This document shows, one piece after another, positions 1 to 10,339 of a stretch of 45,453 bases of DNA. Below the pieces are notes generated by a model, which did not search any database, was not told where the DNA came from, and saw only the letters and a program-made list of their open reading frames with translations. The stretch is taken from positions 1 to 45,453 of the forward strand of contig JALLBK010000185.1 in NCBI GenBank assembly GCA_036940085.1. The letters are read 5' to 3'. Origin of the DNA: Discostella pseudostelligera (Eukaryota; Bacillariophyta; Thalassiosirophyceae; Thalassiosirales; Thalassiosiraceae). The position numbers were made by a program, and so were the translations under genes. Each line of letters begins with the position of its first letter. Position 1 is the first letter of the stretch.

Positions 1-150
1 CGAGACTCGACGACAGCCTGTTGGCTTTGCGTATTCGGTGTATCGGGGAGAGGAATCGCCAGCGAGAAGCCAACACAGAATTCGAACTCAACTCTAATAA
101 GAGAACTGAGAGCAAAGATGTGAACAGTGAACATGGTATTCTTTGAATTC

Positions 151-177
151 AGGGCGGATTTGAGAAAATCCTGTTTT
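151..177 (-). promoter_or_regulatory. Histone-type 3' stem-loop of the H2B mRNA
   Basis: Read on the minus strand, about 50 nt after the H2B stop codon, there is a 6-bp stem GGATTT/AAATCC (171-166 and 161-156) closing a 4-nt loop TCTC. It is flanked by AAACA on the 5' side and GCCCT on the 3' side. Size, position and the GG...CC stem base with a U-A top pair match the histone mRNA 3' stem-loop architecture (6-bp stem, 4-nt loop) bound by SLBP. The same block, flanks included, recurs after H2A. The function is inferred from this geometry and the duplication. Confidence 0.8.
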
Positions 178-221
178 AATTAAGCAGTTCCCGAAGGATG
201 ATTGCTTATTGGTTGGTAAAT

Positions 222-587
222 TTAGGCGGAGGAGAACTTGGTGACGGCCTTGGTTCCCTCAGAGACGGCGTGCTTGGCAAGCTCACCAGGAAGCATAAGG
301 CGGACGGCGGTCTGGATCTCGCGCGAAGAGAGGGTGGCCTTCTTGTTGTAGGTGGAGAGCTTTCCAGCCTCGCCGGCGATGCGCTCGAAGATGTCGTTAA
401 TGAACGAGTTCATGATGCTCATGCCCTTCTTGCTGATGCCGGTGTCGGGGTGGACCTGCTTGAGCACCTTGTAGATGTAGGTGGAGTAGGATTCGACGCG
501 CTTCTTGCTGCGCTTCTTCTTGTCGCCGGGGGCGGCGACTTTCTTGGCAGCCTTGGCGGGTGCCTTCTTGGAGGGTGTCTTGGCCAT
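222..587 (-). CDS. H2B: Histone H2B
   Basis: Core nucleosome histone of 121 residues, which pairs with H2A in the octamer. The N-terminal tail (residues 1-30) is rich in Lys/Ala with [15 protein letters not shown] repeats. The histone fold runs from about residue 32 and includes the diagnostic [19 protein letters not shown] and [15 protein letters not shown] stretches, the [22 protein letters not shown] helix region and a C-terminal TKFSSA that resembles the canonical H2B tail end. There is no intron. It is divergent from H2A with 159 bp between start codons, the usual arrangement for co-expressed H2A/H2B. A histone-type stem-loop follows the stop codon, suggesting replication-coupled, non-polyadenylated mRNA (inference). 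Confidence 0.98.
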   Translation of the reverse strand: MAKTPSKKAPAKAAKKVAAPGDKKKRSKKRVESYSTYIYKVLKQVHPDTGISKKGMSIMNSFINDIFERIAGEAGKLSTYNKKATLSSREIQTAVRLMLPGELAKHAVSEGTKAVTKFSSA

Positions 588-746
588 GGTGGAAGTAGTG
601 GGTGATAATGAATCGATATCGAATTCAGTCGATGAGACTTTTTATGAGAGACTCGAAGATCGTGGCCTTCATCATGCAGACGAGCTCATAAAAAGTCATC
701 TGCAGCTTTTGCACATCGCCTTCATCAGCCACCCAACTCAATCATC
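588..746. promoter_or_regulatory. Symmetric bidirectional H2B/H2A promoter
   Basis: This 159-bp spacer contains an inverted repeat: GATGAGACTTTTTATGAG at 631-648 and CTCATAAAAAGTCATC at 685-700, which reads GATGACTTTTTATGAG on the other strand. The axis of symmetry lies near 666, the exact middle of the spacer. Each arm places a TATA-like CTCATAAAAAG about 44-60 nt upstream of its own start codon, so the same core element probably drives each histone gene. Confidence 0.7.
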
Positions 747-1118
747 ATGTCTGGAAAAGGAAAAGGAGGCCGCGGCGAGAAGAAGGCAACCAGCTCTTCT
801 GCCAAGGCCGGGCTTCAGTTCCCCGTCGGTCGTATCGGCCGCTTCCTCCGCCAAGGAAAGTACGCCACCCGCATGGGCGCCGGCGCCCCCGTCTACCTCG
901 CCGCCGTCCTCGAGTATCTCTGCGCTGAGATCTTGGAGCTTGCTGGCAACGCCGCCCGTGACAACAAGAAGGCTCGCATCGTGCCCCGCCACATCACCCT
1001 TGCCGTCAAGAACGACGAGGAGTTGAACAAGTTGCTCGGCGGCGTCACCATCGCGTCTGGAGGTGTTCTTCCCAACATCCATGCCGTTCTCCTCCCCAAG
1101 AAGTCTGCCACCAAGTAA
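747..1118 (+). CDS. H2A: Histone H2A (core, replication type)
   Basis: Core histone of 123 residues. It begins [12 protein letters not shown], followed by the invariant [15 protein letters not shown] segment (about 22-36), the [20 protein letters not shown] helix and the docking-domain sequence [20 protein letters not shown]. It ends in LLPKKSATK, lacking the SQ(E/D)-phi tail of H2A.X and the sequence features of H2A.Z, so it is a canonical core H2A. There is no intron, and third codon positions are GC-rich, as expected for a highly expressed gene. It is divergent from H2B and carries the same 3' stem-loop about 48 nt after its stop. Confidence 0.98.
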   Translation: MSGKGKGGRGEKKATSSSAKAGLQFPVGRIGRFLRQGKYATRMGAGAPVYLAAVLEYLCAEILELAGNAARDNKKARIVPRHITLAVKNDEELNKLLGGVTIASGGVLPNIHAVLLPKKSATK

Positions 1119-1161
1119 ACTACTGGCTGTCGGTGACTTCTTGCACCCCAAATCATCAATC

Positions 1162-1187
1162 AAACAGGATTTTCTAAAATCCGCCCT
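1162..1187 (+). promoter_or_regulatory. Histone-type 3' stem-loop of the H2A mRNA
   Basis: The stem is GGATTT (1167-1172) with AAATCC (1177-1182) around loop TCTA. A seventh T-A pair inside the loop is possible. The flanks AAACA and GCCCT are identical to those of the H2B element, whose loop differs by one base (TCTC). Conservation of both stem and flanks, in otherwise unrelated 3' regions of two histone genes, marks a processing/SLBP-type signal. Confidence 0.82.
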
Positions 1188-1374
1188 ATCACACAAAGTC
1201 TGCAAGGCATTAATCGAAACCTACTTGTCAATTAATTTAGGTGGACAAAACGGGAGAGATTATTCTTTTCGGCCTTCTCTTCATCCTCCAATTCAGTAGC
1301 GGTCCAGCAGGAAGGGCAAAGCGCTATCAAACTGTCATAGAATAAATCCATATTGAATTGCAAATTAATTATTC

Positions 1375-4238
1375 TCAAGTGTAAGCCATGTTTGACGGAA
1401 CCACCACTGTCCTTCCAGTTCTGTAATATCCCATTCCTCTTTCACCCAGCTTGAATTCAAATCCTCCTTTCCTTCCGGTCCATCTGAGACTTGGCATGAA
1501 ATCATCATCACCTTTTAGAACAAAAGACAATGTTAAATAATAGGAGTATGAGCCATGGTTGAGCTTATTGAATGAAATAATATGCATCGCGATGCTCACC
1601 TTTGTCGATTACCCGACCATTGGAATCAAGCTCCACCACGTCAAACTTCGTCTTGAATTTGATTGCTGCTCTAAACGACCTTGGCATTCCTGTTGCCGAG
1701 ACATTCACTTTCACATCTCCGCCCATGCCATCGGTGGTCATCTCCTTTTTAACACTTTCCAGGCCTTTTTTGTAACCATGCCTCCACGGAAGTACTCGAT
1801 TTCCTCCAAGCACTGTAGCTTCATCGTCACTAACAATAACAAGTCCGGATCTTCGCAGTATCTCCGCCTCGCGTTCTTCTCGTGTCAATTTGCGTTCTTG
1901 CTTGACCTCTTTTCCAGCGGCATCGCCCTCGTCGTCTGGCTCATCTTCTGCATCACTGAGAAGCTCACCAGCAAGAAGCTTTTGACGATCAATCTCGGCC
2001 TCCTCTCGCGTCTTGTGCTGTGCAACTCCCACACCTTCAATCGTATCCAGGGCGCATTCCAAAAGTGCATACTCTTCTTCAACCCCATCTTCACCCTTCA
2101 CAGGATTCGACTCCTCCTTTTGGTTCACTTCATCCTCGCGTTTGCGCTTTCGCACGCCTGATACAACATCTTCCTCTGTTGCTTCTTCCTTCAAGCTCCC
2201 ATCAGCAGCAACCTCATCCTCGTTCAATTTGACACCTGCAGATTCAGCCTTCAACTTCTTCCGCTTCATGGCCTCCATCTTTTTCTTGAGCTTCGCAAGT
2301 TTCTTCTTCTTATTAGCCTCTTGACGTTTGGGATCCGCCTCGATGAGCATCCTCCTACGTTTCATGGCAGCTATTTTACCTCCGTCGTACATGCCCTCGA
2401 AGCAAATCTTTGGTAACTCCTTCACACAAAAGGTTCTAGGCAATATATCCATGCCTGGTACTAAAGGGTAAAACTTTGATAAGTCCCAATTTCGAAAGTT
2501 GGTCAATTGTCTCTCCAAGTCCAGCTGATTCCCCCTCATGCGATGAGTGTCCACACGAAATCCGATAAAGTATGTAATGGAGTTCGCTCGTTGAGCATGC
2601 GTCAAGAGCGCTGTTCGATCGGCCACACACACGTCAAATTTCTTGGGCCATAGCTGAATCTTCGACAGCGGCAACGACCGTCCCATCATATCCGATACAA
2701 GTTTCCTCAATCGAGACTCTACAAATCCTGCCCATGCCTGTGCGTCATGCTGTGTCGGCCCGACGATGCATAGGCTTAAATAATGGGGGTACCCAATGAA
2801 GAAATCAGATGGTTCAAACAACTCCTTCCATATTTCTCCACTTTCCACCATCTCCTTGTCAAGTACATCTCCTCTCTGATAGTTCTTGTACAGCTGATCC
2901 ACAATCGCATGTCCTCGACAAAATTCCTCATGCAATATCTGCAACGTCTGTCGACTAACACTCAACGTAGAATTCATTGCAGGATATGCCGGCGTAATCA
3001 TCGGTGCCACCTGCCGCATCGCCGCGGCTTGGGGAGCATTCCACACCGGCAATCCCAGCTCGGCATCGTGTGGCTTCGTCAGCATTACTGGATTGGGCCA
3101 TCGCCATGATTTAAAGACCAGGAAAAATTTCCGCAGCAAGCTCGCGGGACATGCATTCGGATACAGCTGCAACACTAATGCCACGGCAATATTGATATTG
3201 ACGCCACCCCAGTATCCCATTTTGTTGGAATACAATCCACGACTTTTCGCCCATTTTCGTACTAGACGCACGACCGTTAGAAATGTCTGATATCGTTCTG
3301 CGGTACCACTCATGAATGCCGCAATTAAATTTGTCACCCGTGGTCCATTCAAACTTTTTTCAGTCGCCGAATCGACCCCACTCAATACCAAATCATTATC
3401 AATGTCAAAATTGCGTGGTACCGACGGCGTGCTAAGACGAGCGAAGAGCAAGTCAATATTAATTCCCTCCCAATCAAATGTCAAGATTGGTACGGCAGTA
3501 TTTTCAATGGGTACGAAGTTGGTAACATCTGGATGATTGCGGATGCGTTCGGCGAGACTGTTGGGATCACGTTGGGGGGTAACATCATCGTCGTCATCAT
3601 CATCTATTTTGTTGGGTGGGGTGTATCCACTCCCAAAGAAGTCCTCGCGGGTGCAAAAGTTGGGTGCCACGGCAATGGTGTCTGCATGCCAACCAATATT
3701 TGTTATTGAAATAGAATTGAGAATAAACAATAGTTGGTGTGAGATTCAGGGCAAGAAACAAAAATACCGACGAGGAGACAAATCTCGAATCGCATGTTGA
3801 AACGACAAAATAAGGATGTGCTCCACACCTCCAACAGAACATTCACATACTTCAGGCAAACGAATAGTACCTATCAACAATAAAATATAATGAAAATGAA
3901 ATAATTAACGCACCAATATCAGCACCAGGTTCATGCACCCCCAATCGATAACTCCCACTAGTAAACAATTCCCCACCGGCACTCTCTACCGCATCGGCAT
4001 TCAACCCCCGTTTCAATGCTACACTTTTAATCCATTCACGATGCAATTGGCCCATTTGCACTAGAACACGTTCACGTGTTCGAATACCATCTTCCGATTC
4101 CAATGGGACATGTGTGGCAATGTAGGAAGTGAGGGTGGTGTTGAAAGATAGTTCGGGTGGGGTGGGTGAGGACCCGTCGACAATAGGAAGGGCGGGTGTG
4201 AGTGTCCGTCCGCCAATGGTGGTGGATAGATCGATCAT
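1375..4238 (-). CDS. PAP: Nuclear poly(A) polymerase (three exons)
   Basis: Template-independent poly(A) polymerase that adds the mRNA 3' tail in the nucleus. Exons by my reading: 4238-3914, 3681-1600, 1511-1375 (847 aa). The first splice (GTGCGT donor, TGCAG acceptor) rebuilds the catalytic loop as GSYRLGVHEPGADID-TIAVAP, with metal-binding Asp at about 107 and 109. The third Asp is in GINIDLLFARL (about 185). Family segments YSNKMGYWGGVN, LYPNACPASLLRKFF and ITPAYPAMNST follow, then the C-terminal RNA-binding domain and a Lys/Glu-rich basic tail, probably nuclear localisation. The second splice (GTGAGC/AAAAG) adds a tail with FKLGERGMGYY. Divergent from the cullin gene. Exon borders are inferred. 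Confidence 0.93.
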
Positions 4239-4714
4239 TGTTACTAATTTACTGCGGAAGTGGGGTGGGTGAGTTGTTGAGGCGCCTGCAGCTGCCTATC
4301 TGGTGGTCGGTTGCTGATACTGATATGTGTTGATGTTGGAGTTCTGCCGCTGCCGCTGACGTCTAATTAGCAATGTCTCTTGCCCTTTTAGTTAGTGCTG
4401 ATGATCACGGTGATGATGAAGTTGGTGTTGATGGCCAGTGATAGTGGTTTGGTTGAGTGTTGATGTGATCCCTACGGCGCCGCCACCGATTGGATGTCCA
4501 TCATGGTCGCTGTCGGTGGAGCGTGAGCTGGAGCTGGAGCAGTGAGAGGCGAGGGTACGATAACCCTCTTTTTGGAACAGCCCTCTTTTTTAGCCCTCTT
4601 TTTGGCGGGAGATTTTGACTCGACTTGATTAGATTCACCTTCATTCTTCATTCTCTTCAATTCAACTCAATTCATCCATCAATTGTCATCGTCTATCAAC
4701 AATTCTCCAACAAA
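4239..4714. promoter_or_regulatory. Divergent spacer, poly(A) polymerase / cullin
   Basis: Contains three copies of CCCTCTTTTT (4564, 4581, 4594). The third runs into TTTGGCGGGAG (4601-4611), the E2F-like motif that recurs in this window. A pyrimidine-rich leader TCTTCAATTCAACTCAATTC precedes the cullin start. A minus-strand Lys-rich frame (4472-4651) is discussed in the findings. Confidence 0.5.
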
Positions 4715-7700
4715 ATGTCATCCCAACCAAAGATCGTCATCGCCCCCAAGAAGAAGAAGAAGAAGCCATTGATCATCGTATCAAAGCAGCAGCTTCAGCA
4801 ACGGTCGGAGTCGGCGGCGATGGCACGGCCTGCCAGTCCCAACACTGTCGCTGCCGCTGCCGGTGGTGGAGCCTCCAATGCACCGTCCACCGCTCCTCTC
4901 ACCATGGGCACCACAATCGGCGTTGGTGGCGGCATCAAGAAATCCAAATCCTCGTCATCGTCATCCACCATACTCATCAAACCATTTGAGAAACCACCCG
5001 AGCTCCCACATGATTTTTACGATAGTAGTCTCCACACATTGCGGAGGGCATTGACATGTGTGTTACGTCATGAAGCATTGCTTGATGATAGTGCTACTGG
5101 AATTACCACCGGCAGTTGCGGTGGCGGCGGTGGTAGTAGGAGTAGTGGTAGTGGTGGCAGTCGTCTCATTGGTCGAGAGGAATTGTATCGCACCGTTGAA
5201 GATTTGTGTGTGCATAAATTCGGTACAAGGCTGTACTACGATTTGGTGGCAATTATGGAGGATGCAGCGGCGGAGGTGGTGCGTCGATTGGCTACTAATG
5301 ATTCTTCTTCTACTGCAAGTTCGTGGGATCATCCACTTCATGATCACAGCAAGGATAGCATGGATGTGGTGGGGGTGGGGGGAGTGGGACGAGAAACTTC
5401 CCTTGATGCAATTGTGGATTGTGCATCGGGAGATGTGGGATACAATGCTGCACAATTAATTAATGATTTGAATTTGAGGGATGGTGGATCCTGTGAGAGT
5501 GGTGGCAGTGGTGGAGGTAGCGACGAGATGGGAATGGAATACTCGGACAACCGATATGCTTTATTGACAAGGATGCATTCCATTTGTCGAGTTTCGTATG
5601 CAGAAGAATACTTGACATTTCTCCGATCAATCTTCTTGACATTGGATAGAGCGTACGTCTATTATGCTGATGTTGAGCTTGAGGAAGTTGGTAGTGGAAA
5701 CGAACAACGAAAGCGGATGAGGCAAATGGCGGCGCAGCAACATTCGGCTATGGGAGATGACACCAATGTCACCGGTAGTTCCTTGCCACTTGGCGGTCAC
5801 GTAATCGAACGGTCCACAGCATCCGTGAGCAATCCGCGTATTTGGGGACTTTGGGATGTAGGTATTGCATGTTTGCGACAACACATGTTGCGCACTCCAA
5901 ACGCGGCCAGGCCGAGTGGCGATGTGATGGGTGGTACTCTCCCCGTCCTCACGACAATGATACTGACCACGGCCTATGCTGTCCTGTCGGAATTCGACCA
6001 CCCTCACACGTCCTTCTCATCCTCCATGTCTGACACCCGTCCTCTCACTCGGAATTGTGTCCGTACCATCATTGACCTTGGCTCGCTTCCTGCCCTATTA
6101 GAAGAATTAATTGTTGTCGCCTCGGCAAGATTTGAGAAAGAGGGGAAAGCATGGGGAATACATTTGAATGAGGGGAGGAAATCCGCGCCGGAATTTTTGT
6201 TGCATGTCGAACATAGATTGAGGCAAAGTCGCGGCTTGTCGGGGTATTACCTGCCGGAAAATCCCGCAAGTGTGGCGGCATTGCGACGATTGTCGAGACT
6301 CAAAGTCCTCACTGGGACGGTGATCTCTCCATCACGATTGTCGAACCGGGTGGTTTGGTCATCTGCTAATGATTCCACTCGTAGGATATTCCCCGCCCTT
6401 ATCGAGAAACAATTATTAGGGCCGCATCTCTCGCTTCCCGATACGGGGATATTCGAATCAAGACATTTGTATCCCATGCTAGATGATGACAATGGGGCAG
6501 GGGGAGATATGGCTTGGAAGACCCATCCGGGTGGGAGCAAATTGTTTGAGAATGCCAAGCGACTGTATGGACTGTGCTGGAGATTGACAGCGTTGGCATT
6601 CCAAATGTCCCAACATAGTGCTCGGCCGTCCAGCGGAATTACATCACCGTCGTCCACGTCGGCACTAGATCTTCTCCGACAAGCCTTTGGCAAATACGGT
6701 CGTTTACGTGGTTACGAAATTGTCCAGCAGGGCCTGCCCAAGCAATCTTCGGATGGCACCAAAACCAATATCAATTCTAAGGAGATGGAAAAGAAGGTTA
6801 TTCCTGATTTACTGGCGTTCAAGCATCATTTGAACTCGCTCCACACCATGGCTTTCCAGGGCGATGAATCTTTTGGTGTCATGGTACGTTCGATACTGGA
6901 TGATGTACTGAACGGTTCGGATTCAGGACCGTCGCTATCAGCCGAAAGGGAGGATGATGGAGGACGACGCACAGCTGAATTATTAGCCAAACATGTGGAC
7001 ATGCGATTTAAGGATGCCAAAGCCTCTGTGTCACCGGAAGCTTCGTCTACGTCGTCGAATCTGTTTGCGGCGGCAATAGCCACCGATGCAAATGAATCAT
7101 TCCAAAATGACGTCTTCGCGTTATTCCGTCATCTACACTCGAAAGATGTGTTTGAAGCATTCTATAAACGCGACCTTGCCAAACGACTATTGACTGGCCG
7201 TGCCGTTTCAACTGACATGGAATGGAGCTTCTTAACGAAACTCAAGGCAGAGTGTGGAGCGGCATACACAAGCAAGATGGAGGGCATGTTCAAAGACATG
7301 GAATTGAGTAGAGACATCATGAGCAGTTATGCAGCCTATTCTGCGGGTGCTGCCACATCTTCGGCAGGTGCTGGCCCCGTGGGTAAAATGGTGGACATGG
7401 ATGTTCAGGTTTTGACAACGGGTTATTGGCCAGTGTATCCAAAATACCCCAACCTAATCCTGCCGCCAGAGTTGCTGGGACCTCGGACGAAGTTTGAAAA
7501 CTATTACACAGAGAAGTATCAGGGGCGGAGAATCACATGGCAATATTCCTTGGGGAACTGTATCGTCAAGGCATGCTTTCCGAAGTCAGCAGCGCCCAAA
7601 GAACTTGTCGTTAATATGTGCCAGAGTCTCGTGTTGCTTTGTTTCAACGTAGGAGTTGGGGAAATCATCGAATTGGGTTTGACGCTGGATGACATTATGA

Positions 7701-8221
7701 AGAAGACTGGCATTGATGACAGACCCGAGTTGGAACGTGTGTTGCAGTCTTTGAGTATGGGGAGAGATGGGACGCGTGTGTTGAGAAAGGTTGACTACGA
7801 CAATGCAACCCAACCCATGTCATCCTCTAAAACTTCCGATAGCAACAATGACCTGGCAAAAAAGCAGCGTGTACGACGAAATGTCGGTCCGTACGATCGC
7901 TTCTTCTTCAATTCCTCCTTCACGTCTAATCAACGGCGTATCCGCATCACAAACATTACCATGAAGGAAACGTCAGAGGAACGGACAAAGACGCATGAGG
8001 CAGTAAGCAACGATCGATTGTGGTGTATCGATGCCGCAGTGGTCCGAATCATGAAGGCACGAAAGGCGATCGATCATCGTGACTTGATTGGAGAGGTGAT
8101 GGCGCAGTTGAAATTTCCGGCGACAGCAGCTGACATTAAGAAGCGGATTGAGGGTTTGATAGAACGGGAGTACATGGAACGAGTGGAGGGAGACCGCTCG
8201 AAGTATAAATATCTAGCATAA
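4715..8221 (+). CDS. CUL4: Cullin, CUL4-like, with a long Ser/Gly-rich N-terminal extension
   Basis: Scaffold of a cullin-RING ubiquitin ligase. Single exon; the start is placed at the ATG of MSSQPKIVIAPKKKKKK, which gives 1168 aa. Residues 1-100 are basic and Ser/Ala/Gly-rich. Cullin repeats follow, with Gly/Ser inserts. The cullin-homology region includes HSKDVFEAFYKRDLAKRLL, ECGAAYTSKMEGMFKDMELS and LTTGYWPVYPKYPNLILPPE. The C-terminal winged helix carries the NEDD8 site in VVRIMKARKAI (Lys about 1114) and ends YKYLA. ECGAAYTSK, GYWP and the C-terminal LKFPATAADIKKRIEGLIE favour CUL4 over CUL1/CUL3, so a DDB1 partner is likely (inference). It is longer than animal CUL4 (about 760-910 aa). 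An in-frame upstream extension to 4625 lacks a convincing ATG context. Confidence 0.92.
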   Translation: MSSQPKIVIAPKKKKKKPLIIVSKQQLQQRSESAAMARPASPNTVAAAAGGGASNAPSTAPLTMGTTIGVGGGIKKSKSSSSSSTILIKPFEKPPELPHDFYDSSLHTLRRALTCVLRHEALLDDSATGITTGSCGGGGGSRSSGSGGSRLIGREELYRTVEDLCVHKFGTRLYYDLVAIMEDAAAEVVRRLATNDSSSTASSWDHPLHDHSKDSMDVVGVGGVGRETSLDAIVDCASGDVGYNAAQLINDLNLRDGGSCESGGSGGGSDEMGMEYSDNRYALLTRMHSICRVSYAEEYLTFLRSIFLTLDRAYVYYADVELEEVGSGNEQRKRMRQMAAQQHSAMGDDTNVTGSSLPLGGHVIERSTASVSNPRIWGLWDVGIACLRQHMLRTPNAARPSGDVMGGTLPVLTTMILTTAYAVLSEFDHPHTSFSSSMSDTRPLTRNCVRTIIDLGSLPALLEELIVVASARFEKEGKAWGIHLNEGRKSAPEFLLHVEHRLRQSRGLSGYYLPENPASVAALRRLSRLKVLTGTVISPSRLSNRVVWSSANDSTRRIFPALIEKQLLGPHLSLPDTGIFESRHLYPMLDDDNGAGGDMAWKTHPGGSKLFENAKRLYGLCWRLTALAFQMSQHSARPSSGITSPSSTSALDLLRQAFGKYGRLRGYEIVQQGLPKQSSDGTKTNINSKEMEKKVIPDLLAFKHHLNSLHTMAFQGDESFGVMVRSILDDVLNGSDSGPSLSAEREDDGGRRTAELLAKHVDMRFKDAKASVSPEASSTSSNLFAAAIATDANESFQNDVFALFRHLHSKDVFEAFYKRDLAKRLLTGRAVSTDMEWSFLTKLKAECGAAYTSKMEGMFKDMELSRDIMSSYAAYSAGAATSSAGAGPVGKMVDMDVQVLTTGYWPVYPKYPNLILPPELLGPRTKFENYYTEKYQGRRITWQYSLGNCIVKACFPKSAAPKELVVNMCQSLVLLCFNVGVGEIIELGLTLDDIMKKTGIDDRPELERVLQSLSMGRDGTRVLRKVDYDNATQPMSSSKTSDSNNDLAKKQRVRRNVGPYDRFFFNSSFTSNQRRIRITNITMKETSEERTKTHEAVSNDRLWCIDAAVVRIMKARKAIDHRDLIGEVMAQLKFPATAADIKKRIEGLIEREYMERVEGDRSKYKYLA

Positions 8222-8279
8222 AAGACAAATGAAGCCCGTTGATGGAATTAATATCTATTAAGTAGTATACCATTCTTCT

Positions 8280-10339
8280 TTACGCAACAATAAATCCCCA
8301 TGTGTCTTCGATAACACGCCCCCGCTTCTTCATCTCCTCTAAAGACGCACTCTCAGAATCCAGCTCGAGCCAGTCCATCAAATCTGCGAGCTCCTTCACC
8401 TCATTAGGCTTATTCGTCTCACTGACTTTGGATTGAACGGTGAATAGGGCTTCCTCCAACGCAGATTTATAATCAATCTTTTCATTAAGCTCATCATCTT
8501 TGGCCCGGTACTGTTCGGCATCTGCGATCATCTTATCGATATCTTCAGAAGTCAAGCGGCCCTTCTCGGCCTTGATTTGCGCCCGGGCTTCGGCGTTGGT
8601 AACCTGATCGCGCGCCGAGACATTGAGAATACCGTTAGCATCGAGGGCGAAGGTCACGTCCACCTTGGGTTCCCCTGCACGTGCACGTTGGACACCAGAG
8701 ATGACAAAGGAGCCCAGCTTGTTGTTGGCGTCAACGTGGGCGCGTTCTCCTTCATACACCACAACGTCGATTTCCTATTGGAATTGAAAGGATTGTGGTT
8801 AGACACACAATTCATTGTCAACGTTGACGTGGAACAGTAATGATTCAAAGGATACTCACCGTCTGCCAATCATCAACGGTTGTATAAGTCCTAGTCTTCT
8901 TACATGGGATGGGCGTATTCCTCTTAATCAGAGTACTCATTTGTTTTCCCTCCAACTCAATTCCAAGCGAAAGTGGTGTCACATCCAAGAGCAACAAATC
9001 TGTCATAGCCTCAGCCCCTGCCAAGTCTTGTCCCCCACCAGATCCACCGGTGGCAAGGATATACCCCTGCACAGCAGCACCGTGGGCAACAGCCTCATCC
9101 GGATGCACAGACTTGCAAAGTTCAATTCGTCCATTGAACATGTCATACAAAGCGGTTTGGAGACACGGGATACGGGTTGACCCACCAACGAGAACAATAT
9201 CACTGACATCCTCAATCTTACAGGCGGCATCACTCATGACTTCCTTGACCGTATCAATGCACCTCTTGAACAAGTTAGCATTGAGCTCTTCAAACTTGGA
9301 CCTATCAAGAGTATTGACAAAGTCAAAGTTGCCAACCAGTGAATCAACCTCAATTTCTGCCGACATGCTGCTCGACAAGACGCGTTTGCAGTTCTCCACA
9401 GCACGACGAAGACGAGATTGCGCTCGTGCGCTCTCCTTCACCTGCTTGTATACCGATGCATCCTTGGCTTTAATGTGCTCCATGCACCAGTCCATAATGG
9501 CATTATCAAAATCTTCGCCACCAAGATGAGTATCACCACCAGTAGCCTTGACTTCGAACACTCCCGAGTCCATCGCCAAGACAGAAACATCAAAGGTTCC
9601 TCCACCAAGATCGAAAATGACCACGTTCGTCTTCCCCTGCGTAGTACCGTTCGCCTCATTTTCCTTCTTGGCATGTAAACCATACGATAGGGCCGCGGCA
9701 GTCGGCTCGTTGATGATACGTTTGACATCCAATCCGGCAATACGTCCGGCATCCTTAGTTGCCTGACGTTGCTGGTTGTTGAAGTGAGCGGGAACGGTAA
9801 TCACTGCGGACTTTACAGGTTGGCCCAAGTGACGCTCTGCGGCGAGCTTTAATTCTTTGGTAAGCCAGAAAAGATCAGTTGTTGACGAGGCAGATTAGTA
9901 AGCACTCCAAAGACTGGTCGAAGAATGGAAATGACGAATGAATTCATATGTGCTCACCAGCGAGTACCATCGCAGAAATCTCCTCGGGGCGCAACTCCTT
10001 CGTCTCACCGCGCCAATCGACGATTATCTTCGGTTCTCCATGCGCCGATCCCTCCACAACACGAAAGGGAAAACTCTTGGCCTCCTCGGCAGTTACAGGA
10101 TCATTGAACGATCGTCCAATAATGCGCTTCACATCATACACAGTGTTGAGTGGGTTGGACGCCACTTGACTCTTGGCCGCCATGCCCACCAACTTGCCCT
10201 CGGGCGTGAAGGACACCCAAGAGGGCATGGTCCGTCCGGAGGGGGATTCGATGACCTCCACCTTTTGGGTTTTGGTATCGTAGCATGCCACACAGGAGTA
10301 GGTGGTACCGAGGTCGATTCCGATGATTGGCTCTGTCAT
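8280..10339 (-). CDS. HSP70: Hsp70 chaperone without the EEVD tail (three exons)
   Basis: ATP-dependent chaperone, 623 aa. Exons: 10339-9958, 9854-8860, 8774-8280. Both introns have GTGAGC/GTGAGT donors, and joining them gives an uninterrupted Hsp70 alignment. The nucleotide-binding domain has IIGIDLGTTYSCV at the N-terminus, IFDLGGGTFDVSVL (about 207-220) and IVLVGGSTRIP (about 343). The substrate-binding domain includes DVTPLSLGIELEG and VVVYEGERA. The N-terminus has no targeting sequence, so it is probably cytosolic or nuclear. It stops at DTWGFIVA, without the Gly/Met-rich segment and EEVD end of canonical cytosolic Hsp70, so it should not dock TPR co-chaperones in the usual way. Divergent from the DP-repeat gene and convergent with the cullin (58 nt between stops). 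Confidence 0.95.

Noticed and set aside
1..150. A gene or regulatory site in the first 150 bases
   Set aside because: Only H2B 3' flank is visible and no frame or motif is convincing.
5058..5459. Long frames on either strand inside the cullin gene (e.g. 5058-5459 plus, 5063-5455 minus, 5627-6007 minus)
   Set aside because: They are out-of-frame or antisense shadows of a well-supported cullin reading frame and have Trp/Val- or His-rich composition unlike proteins.
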